Notes under the pieces: model-generated
The model's database searches: none
What the model saw: only the letters and a program-made list of their open reading frames with translations
Told to the model about the DNA's origin: nothing
Translations under genes and position numbers: made by a program
Shown here: positions 42,767-47,302 of the stretch, in pieces
Position numbering within the stretch: the stretch's first letter is position 1
Layout of the letters: the number at the start of each line of letters is the position of its first letter
Source: Candidatus Villigracilis saccharophilus
Lineage (GTDB): Bacteria; Chloroflexota; Anaerolineae; Anaerolineales; Villigracilaceae
DNA: 47,302 bases
Reading direction: 5' to 3'
NCBI GenBank assembly: GCA_016709305.1
Contig: JADJNA010000033.1
Coordinates: 1-47,302, forward strand

Positions 42767-43225
42767 TTATGGAGTAGCTCCAAGCGCCAACACAGGCACT
42801 TCCAAAACGATCTTTCCTGCTTTTTCAAATTCGAGTGTAAGGCTGATCGTGGAATCAGCAATTAATTCCTGTTTCATATCCATCAGCATGATGTGATAAC
42901 TGCCAGGTTTCAATTCCACGCTCCTGCCAGCGGGCAGGTCAATGCCGGGCACATCACCCATGGACATAACATCGCCTTCCATCATCATGGATTCCATAAC
43001 TTCCACCATCATTGCCTGTTCGCAGGTCGCGCTCAACAAAGTATCCGTTTCGCTGCCGGTATTTTTAACACGCATATATGCAGCGGAAGTTTCCCCTACG
43101 CCGGCAGCATGCGCATAAGGTTCGTAGATTTCGATCCCGGCCTGAGAAAGAACGGGAGAGGCAGTGGAACAGGCGGTCAGGAAAAAAACCAGCAATAATA
43201 CAAATGTCAAACATTTTTTCATCAT
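42767..43225 (-). CDS. Copper chaperone PCuAC-family lipoprotein, Met-rich variant
   Basis: 152 residues. Lipobox FFLTAC (Cys about 19), then a PCu(A)C domain: AYMRVKNTGSETDTLL, a Met-rich loop MMVEVMESMMMEGDVMSM, IDLPAGRSVELKPG and YHIMLMDM. The second copper ligand pair (HxM in YHIMLM) is kept, but the usual first His is replaced by Met (VEVME). A Met-only first site would still fit Cu(I). AGGAGTAT precedes the start. It lies beside the other copper genes. Confidence 0.86.
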   Translation of the reverse strand: MMKKCLTFVLLLVFFLTACSTASPVLSQAGIEIYEPYAHAAGVGETSAAYMRVKNTGSETDTLLSATCEQAMMVEVMESMMMEGDVMSMGDVPGIDLPAGRSVELKPGSYHIMLMDMKQELIADSTISLTLEFEKAGKIVLEVPVLALGATP

Positions 43226-43279
43226 ATACTCCTAAATTTTCATAAATTGGGGGGACTTTTTGCTTGAATAAAAATATTC

Positions 43280-43316
43280 GGATGGCAAATCAAGTATTCA
43301 TTTGCCATCCCGTTTT
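43280..43316. terminator. Terminator after the SafE/HMA operon
   Basis: Perfect 11-bp stem GGATGGCAAAT / ATTTGCCATCC with a 9-nt loop. T-runs follow on both strands. It lies 34 bp past the HMA stop codon and ahead of the PCuAC gene. Confidence 0.8.
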
Positions 43317-43343
43317 TATACATTCTATTTAAGAAAAAATATA

Positions 43344-43571
43344 TCAGGAAGGTTTGAGTTCGGGGTGATAGCCGATCTCATTCGCCGCAAGAATAATCTG
43401 TTCTATGGTCAGATTCGTCTCATCAAATTCAACTTCCATGGTCAATTTTTTATAGCTGGCTGTAATGCTTTTTACGCCGGGGATTTCATCTTCCAAACCC
43501 TCCAAATGCATGGCACAGTTGGGACAGGTCATATCGGGGACGTTAAAGATTTTCTTCATATTCACATCCAT
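43344..43571 (-). CDS. Heavy-metal-associated (HMA) copper chaperone
   Basis: 75 residues (71 if translation starts at the ATG at 43559). The copper site is MTCPNCAMHLE, a variant of the classical MxCxxC, and the rest follows the HMA beta-alpha-beta-beta-alpha-beta plan: PGVKSITASYKKLTMEVEFD. It carries Cu(I) in the cytoplasm to a transporter or regulator. It starts 8 bp after the SafE-like gene, in one operon. Confidence 0.88.
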   Translation of the reverse strand: MDVNMKKIFNVPDMTCPNCAMHLEGLEDEIPGVKSITASYKKLTMEVEFDETNLTIEQIILAANEIGYHPELKPS

Positions 43572-43579
43572 TATTTTGT

Positions 43580-44617
43580 CTAATTGGTTTCTGTCGGCTC
43601 CAAGTCAAACATGAATTGACTTGGATACATTCCCATGGAACAGGTGTAACGAATAATAGCACCTTTTTCCTGCGGCGGGATATTGAATTCAGTACGCCCG
43701 GTCACTGGGAGGATCTTCTGGTATTCAAGACCAGGCACGACAACAGATCGCGCGCAGGATTGCGTGTTGCGCGTCACCCACTCTATGGTAAGTTCCTGAT
43801 TGGCAGGCAAGTGCAGGATCTGCGGAAAATACCCAAATTCGTTCACTTCAATGGATCTGCCAGTTTGGGCAGGCAAAGCGTAGGCCTGAAGTATGCTAAC
43901 GGTTCTGGATAATGAGAAGGATGCGCCCGATAAGTTAAGTCCAGTATCGATCTGGACCAATCCCATGATGAGCATGGTCACAGCCACGATACGCGTAAAG
44001 TACTTCTCGATGGCTGAGCCTAAACGGGTGGCAAAGTAAGCAACAGAGAAGAACAGCGGTGATGTACCAAGAATAAATGAGAACATGAGGATCGCGCCTT
44101 GAATAGGCGAACCAGTCCCAAGGGCGGTCGCCATCATGGCTTGCGTCACCCCACAGGGCAGAAAAATCGTCAGTGTGCCGAGCAGCAACGGGGTAAAAAA
44201 AGACGCGCCATTCTTTGATTTACGGCGAATGTACCGCGTCAGGGCTGAAGGCGGTTCGATCACAAAATATCGAAAGATGGGATGTACATTGAACATGCGC
44301 AGACCATTACCGATCATGAAGATGCCAATTGCGAAATAGAGGATGGCCTGCATAAATGGCGTAAGTTGGAGGACTGATCCAACCGCACCAAGCAAATAGC
44401 CCAGGATCGTGTAAGCGATCAACTTGGCCAAAAGAAAGAATAAGATCGGCTGGGCGATGTGTGGTTTGAATTTATGTGTCGAGCCCGCGCCATTATGCGC
44501 CTGCATGTCCTGCTCGATCTGATGCGCAAGGGTGCTCGTCAACAATCCGCCTTGAACGGCAAGACATCCCAAGCCGCCAGTGGTCAATCCCGTAATGAAC
44601 GCAACGATTAGATCCAT
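43580..44617 (-). CDS. SafE/TauE-like transporter fused to a cupredoxin-like domain
   Basis: 345 residues. About six membrane helices (residues 1-235) of the DsbD/SafE type, with TTGGLGCLAVQGGLL and FLPCGVTQAMMATALGTGSP. A C-terminal cupredoxin-like domain follows (about 255-345): WVTRNTQSCARSVVVPGL, EFNIPPQEKGAIIRYTCSMGMYPSQF. Cys and Met there fit a copper site. Such proteins move copper or electrons across the membrane with HMA partners. It starts the operon with the HMA gene and is divergent from the double PCuAC gene. Confidence 0.85.
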   Translation of the reverse strand: MDLIVAFITGLTTGGLGCLAVQGGLLTSTLAHQIEQDMQAHNGAGSTHKFKPHIAQPILFFLLAKLIAYTILGYLLGAVGSVLQLTPFMQAILYFAIGIFMIGNGLRMFNVHPIFRYFVIEPPSALTRYIRRKSKNGASFFTPLLLGTLTIFLPCGVTQAMMATALGTGSPIQGAILMFSFILGTSPLFFSVAYFATRLGSAIEKYFTRIVAVTMLIMGLVQIDTGLNLSGASFSLSRTVSILQAYALPAQTGRSIEVNEFGYFPQILHLPANQELTIEWVTRNTQSCARSVVVPGLEYQKILPVTGRTEFNIPPQEKGAIIRYTCSMGMYPSQFMFDLEPTETN

Positions 44618-44677
44618 ATATTCCTCAATTTAAGACTTAATAATAAAACCTATTTTTTAGTTGAATAAAGTACCGCT

Positions 44678-44848
44678 TGATAATTGTCAATAAAATTGCA
44701 TAATATTATCATAATTTTTCGGAACAGGAGCGGAAACATGGCAAATCTTACACATGAAGTTTGTCACGTAAATTATGTAATTTAGTACCTTGTGGTAATA
44801 AATATAAATGATAAAATTCTTACAATCTTCTCAAAGATTATCACATTT
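44678..44848. promoter_or_regulatory. Divergent copper-gene regulatory region with TTATCA/TGATAA boxes
   Basis: The 258-bp gap between the SafE-like and double PCuAC genes holds TGATAA at 44678, TTATCA at 44706, TGATAAA at 44809 and TTATCACATTT at 44838-44848. The last 11-mer is identical to 46370-46380 in front of the regulator gene, so the same protein may bind both. AGGAGG at 44864-44869 serves the PCuAC gene. Confidence 0.55.
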
Positions 44849-44875
44849 CTCATAAATTAAACTAGGAGGCTTAAA

Positions 44876-45697
44876 ATGAAATTACGTTTGGTGCAGGGAT
44901 TGGTACTTTGTTTGCTTTTCGTTTCCGTGGTCACAGGCTGCGCCCCAGCCGCCACTCCGACGATTGCTATTGAAAATGGATGGGGACGCCCCTCTCCATC
45001 AATGCCAACCGCGGGCGGAATTTTCATGGTGATCAAGAATAACGGAGAAGCTCCTGATAATTTGATCTCTGGCTCAAGCCCGGCTTGCGGTTCGATCGAA
45101 TTGCATGAGACGGTCATGAAAAGCGATGGCACAATGGGCATGAATCTGTTGGATAAGCCGATCGAAATACCGGCTGGCGGCCAGGTCGAGTTAAAGAGCG
45201 GCGACCTGCATATCATGTGCATTATGAAGAAAGATGACGTGTTCAAGTCTGGAACCACAATTGATGTGACTTTGGTCTTCGAAAAATCAGGCGAGATCAC
45301 AGTTCCTGTTGAAGTACGCGCCGTCCCATCTTTGACAATTGAAAACGGTTGGGGGCGGCCATCCATGGATATGCCAACTGCCGGCGGTATCTTCATGGTA
45401 ATCAAGAACAACGGGGATGCGTCGGACAATTTATTGTCCGGTTCAAGCCCAGCCTGTGGATCGATCGAATTACACGAGATGGTCATGAAGAGCGATGGAA
45501 CGATGGGTATGAATTTGATGGATAAGCCGATCGAAATCCCAGCTGGCGGCGAGGTCGAATTGAAGAGCGGTGGGCTACATGTCATGTGTATCATGCGAAA
45601 GGACGATGTATTTAAACCCGGAGCCACAATTGACCTTACGTTGGTCTTCGAAAAGTCGGGAGAGATTACCGTTCCTGTTGAAGTTCGTATGGAATAA
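44876..45697 (+). CDS. Double-domain PCuAC copper-binding lipoprotein
   Basis: 273 residues. Lipobox VVTGC (Cys22). Two nearly identical PCuAC-like domains begin at residues 32 and 155, each starting IENGWGRPS and holding PTAGGIFMVIKNNG, SSPACGSIELHE, SDGTMGMNL and LH(I/V)MCIM. Each has the His/Met copper ligands plus two Cys (in PACGS and HxMC) not found in the usual motif. The halves are so alike that the duplication must be recent or kept by conversion. It probably binds extracytoplasmic copper for delivery to cytochrome oxidase or for tolerance. Confidence 0.88.
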   Translation: MKLRLVQGLVLCLLFVSVVTGCAPAATPTIAIENGWGRPSPSMPTAGGIFMVIKNNGEAPDNLISGSSPACGSIELHETVMKSDGTMGMNLLDKPIEIPAGGQVELKSGDLHIMCIMKKDDVFKSGTTIDVTLVFEKSGEITVPVEVRAVPSLTIENGWGRPSMDMPTAGGIFMVIKNNGDASDNLLSGSSPACGSIELHEMVMKSDGTMGMNLMDKPIEIPAGGEVELKSGGLHVMCIMRKDDVFKPGATIDLTLVFEKSGEITVPVEVRME

Positions 45698-45712
45698 ACA
45701 ACCCTGGATAAC

Positions 45713-45748
45713 AAAAAATCCGCCGAGATAAAACTCGGCGGATTTTTT
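45713..45748. terminator. Strong terminator after the double PCuAC gene
   Basis: 15-bp perfect stem AAAAAATCCGCCGAG / CTCGGCGGATTTTTT with a 6-nt loop. The A/T-runs make it work in both directions. Confidence 0.93.
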
Positions 45749-45829
45749 GTCCTTACAAAGAAATAAAAAATTAAATTTGGATCAAGGTCATCATCCTATT
45801 GAGGCTTTTTTGTGCATTTTGAAAATCCA

Positions 45830-46318
45830 TCACCTCGCCCCAAATCCCAGAGTAAAACGAGTTGCATCTTCACGATTTGAAAAACTAAGTATTGATGGGC
45901 TACAGCATAGCGTTACTGAGCTGTTTAACGCATACCAAGCCTGGCTGACATTGAGCATTTTTCCATAAATAAAATCAACGGTCATGGCAGTGCTGACATT
46001 TGAATTGTTCGCAAGCGCCATCATCCCGCAGTGAGAACAACAAGCCGATAATTTCTTTCCATCTGTCTGCTCAATGATAAATGTGGTCCTGGCATTCGTC
46101 TCACCTCGACATTGGACGCATCGTGTTGAGGTTGTTTCAACTTGGCTGATCCCGCCGGGGATTTTTGCAACCAACCCCATTTGGGAAAGTTCCTGGATCT
46201 CACGATATGCGGTAGCTTGGGAAATCTGAAGAGCCAGGCGTAAATCCTCAATGGAGATATCTTTTTTTTCTTGAACGAGTTTTATTATTTCTCGTTGACG
46301 GGGGGATAAATTTTTCAT
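45830..46318 (-). CDS. Transcriptional regulator: DeoR-type HTH fused to NosL-like metal-binding domain
   Basis: 162 residues from the ATG at 46318 (GGAG upstream). Residues 1-55 are a DeoR-type winged helix: RQREIIKLVQEKKDISIEDL, ISQATAYREIQELSQMGLV. The C-terminal part carries CVQC, then CCSHCGMM and AMTVDFIYGKMLNVSQAWYA...FSNREDATRF. The last segment follows the pattern of NosL, a Cu(I)-binding lipoprotein (CxxCGM plus the D...A-x-Y/W-...A...F layout). A cytoplasmic HTH joined to a NosL-like module is best read as a copper-sensing repressor of the neighbouring copper genes. This is inference. Confidence 0.78.
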   Translation of the reverse strand: MKNLSPRQREIIKLVQEKKDISIEDLRLALQISQATAYREIQELSQMGLVAKIPGGISQVETTSTRCVQCRGETNARTTFIIEQTDGKKLSACCSHCGMMALANNSNVSTAMTVDFIYGKMLNVSQAWYALNSSVTLCCSPSILSFSNREDATRFTLGFGAR

Positions 46319-46341
46319 GGCTTGACTCCTGAAAACAGGTA

Positions 46342-46388
46342 TGATAAAGTTGGATAAGTTTATCACTATTTATCACATTTTATCATCT
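46342..46388. promoter_or_regulatory. Five-box operator array ahead of the HTH-NosL regulator
   Basis: Two boxes in one orientation, TGATAAA (46342) and GGATAAG (46352), then three direct repeats TTTATCACTA, TTTATCACAT and TTTATCATCT at 46359, 46369 and 46379. Within each orientation the repeats are spaced exactly 10 bp, one helix turn, so a multimeric regulator could bind one face of the DNA. It is 24 bp upstream of the regulator start. Confidence 0.7.
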
Positions 46389-46500
46389 GTCGGATATAGA
46401 AAATCTGCAATAGAAATCACATTAAAACGAATTGTATCAGATTTGAAACTTAGACAAAAGTGCGCTCATTCATTTTTTAATTTGTAAACGGAGGTTCAGT

Positions 46501-46881
46501 ATGGCTCTCAATGATTTTCAGGAAATTTCTTCAGACTCACCTCATGGCGTTGTTGTTGTAAATAGTGGTTCCCTGCTTGATGAAGGTGTAGTTTGTTTGA
46601 TCAGTTCAGAGTCAAGCCTTGATGTTTCAACTGTTAATTTCGAAAATGAGGATGTGTTAGTAAATGATATTATTTCGAAAAACCCAGAAGTTGTTGTCAT
46701 GGGGCAGAATGGCAGCCTAAAGATCGAAAAAGTATACAAAATGCTAACCAGTTTTTCAAACATGACCAAACTGCGCATGATCATCTTCCACTCTAATGAT
46801 AATGCAGTAGATATTTTCTCTCAGCAACAACTTAATTCAATGCGTAGTGATAACTTCATCCAACTTGTTCAGGGAATCTAG
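46501..46881 (+). CDS. Small soluble protein, possible receiver-like fold
   Basis: 126 residues. The order GVVVVNSGSLLDEGVVCLIS, NPEVVVMGQNG, KLRMIIFHSNDN alternates strands and helices as in CheY-like receivers, but the acidic pocket is not clearly kept. It could be a degenerate receiver. ACGGAGG precedes the ATG. It is divergent from the copper regulator and shares its upstream region. It ends in a strong terminator. Function unknown. Confidence 0.7.
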   Translation: MALNDFQEISSDSPHGVVVVNSGSLLDEGVVCLISSESSLDVSTVNFENEDVLVNDIISKNPEVVVMGQNGSLKIEKVYKMLTSFSNMTKLRMIIFHSNDNAVDIFSQQQLNSMRSDNFIQLVQGI

Positions 46882-46903
46882 CTGATAACCCTTTCAACAA
46901 TAG

Positions 46904-46946
46904 ATTAAGGTGCTAATTTTCTTAAAAACGCACCTTAATTTTTTTA
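46904..46946 (+). terminator. Terminator after the receiver-like gene
   Basis: 10-bp stem ATTAAGGTGC / GCACCTTAAT with a 16-nt loop, followed by TTTTTTT. Confidence 0.85.
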
Positions 46947-46987
46947 TTCATATTCTAGATAAATTTTATAAAATATGTGCGTATTTA

Positions 46988-47155
46988 TAGCTCACGCCTT
47001 TGGGGGTTCAACTTACTTTTCCGTTGCGGCATGGAAATTCCACCCCATTTGGGGCTTTATTCCGCGCGAACTGCCGGAGAATATGGTGACCTGCCCATAG
47101 CCTGATTATGGGTTTCGAGAATCAAGCGCTGGACCTTATTGATTACAGCGTAAGA
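46988..47155 (+). ncRNA. Candidate structured RNA (HEARO/omega-like?)
   Basis: A GC-richer, gene-free stretch with several short perfect stems: CCG/CGG (47021-47029), CCCC/GGGG (47043-47054), CCCATA/TATGGG (47094-47112) and CGCTG/CAGCG (47127-47150). It contains GCGAACTGCCGGAG and AATCAAGCGCTGGACC, which recall HEARO-type (IscB-associated) RNAs, but no iscB follows. It shares the 12-mer GCGGCATGGAAA (47026-47037) with 12728-12739. The lipoprotein gene starts 33 nt further on. Family assignment needs a covariance search. Confidence 0.4.
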
Positions 47156-47187
47156 AAAAACTTTAAAAAACCAAAGGAGAAAAGATC

Positions 47188-47302
47188 ATGAAAATTTTAT
47201 ATCGTGTCATTTGTTTGTTTGCCCTTGTCATTCTGCTGACCGCTTGTGGCGGCAAGGCCATCGCCACAGAACCTGTTGCAACCCCGACTGAAATACCAAT
47301 AG
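47188..47302 (+). CDS. Lipoprotein, N-terminal part (runs off the window)
   Basis: Starts at the ATG at 47188 after AAAGGAGA. The signal peptide LFALVILLTACGG contains a lipobox (Cys20) and is followed by a Pro/Thr-rich segment (TEPVATPTEIP) typical of surface lipoproteins of this organism. Only 38 codons are visible, so the mature function cannot be assigned. Confidence 0.8.
   Translation, partial: MKILYRVICLFALVILLTACGGKAIATEPVATPTEIPI

Noticed and set aside
44857..45714. 285-codon open frame antisense to the double PCuAC gene
   Set aside because: It mirrors the duplicated gene exactly, has repeated low-complexity content and no ribosome site. The + strand protein has clear domains and a lipobox.
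1..47302. CRISPR arrays, tRNA and rRNA genes
   Set aside because: No regularly spaced repeats, cloverleaf-like sequences or rRNA signatures were found on reading; no computational scan could be run.

Overview
The window reads as a chromosomal segment of a Chloroflexota bacterium, most likely class Anaerolineae. This is inferred from gene content and style: moderate GC, LysM/M23 lipoproteins with Pro/Thr-rich linkers, UbiA-type prenyltransferase paralogs, a PPi-type phosphofructokinase and dispersed hairpin repeats. No rRNA, tRNA or CRISPR array was seen. At least three genes carry single-base frameshifts next to short homopolymers. This could reflect an uncorrected long-read metagenome assembly or real decay.

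Layout. 1-1.3 kb: 3' end of a molybdopterin formate dehydrogenase and a CBS-pair protein. 1.4-6.1 kb: three tandem paralogous lipoproteins (LysM, lysozyme-like middle, M23 peptidase). 6.2-8.1 kb: an OsmC/TlpA-like redox pair, divergent from a cNMP-binding/NifU-like fusion. 8.2-10.3 kb: a three-gene envelope operon (LiaF/toast-rack type). 10.6-13.9 kb: SDR, membrane protein, MBL hydrolase, a hairpin-rich non-coding stretch of about 340 bp, and an alpha/beta hydrolase. 13.9-18.4 kb: a TetR-headed group with a double-flavodoxin protein, two copies of a small ABM-fold protein and two membrane proteins; tetR has a promoter overlapped by a perfect operator. 19.4-22.7 kb: the oxidative pentose phosphate set pgl-gnd-zwf. 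22.7-26 kb: a possible transglutaminase-fold protein, a membrane protein and a two-component system, with two frameshifts. 26.1-28.2 kb: two small membrane proteins, YigZ and a DUF1992 protein. 28.2-31.1 kb: a strong promoter and terminated leader ahead of RNase J, convergent with mutY. 31.1-36.3 kb: a frameshifted GT39-like membrane enzyme, an MBL hydrolase, an EamA transporter and a GH16-like protein carrying a palindromic insertion. 36.3-42.4 kb: two UbiA-family prenyltransferases, then an operon rarD-SDR-PPi-phosphofructokinase. 42.7-46.4 kb: a copper cluster with two PCuAC lipoproteins (one double-domain), an HMA chaperone, a SafE-like transporter fused to a cupredoxin-like domain, and a DeoR-type HTH/NosL-like regulator with a five-box operator. 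46.5-47.3 kb: a small receiver-like protein, a candidate structured RNA and the start of another lipoprotein.

The most promising items are the HTH-NosL putative copper sensor with its 10-bp-phased boxes, the cNMP/NifU fusion with an internal ribosome binding site, the hairpin-rich orphan RNA-like stretches at about 12.73-13.05 kb and 46.99-47.15 kb, and the in-frame palindromic element in the GH16-like gene.
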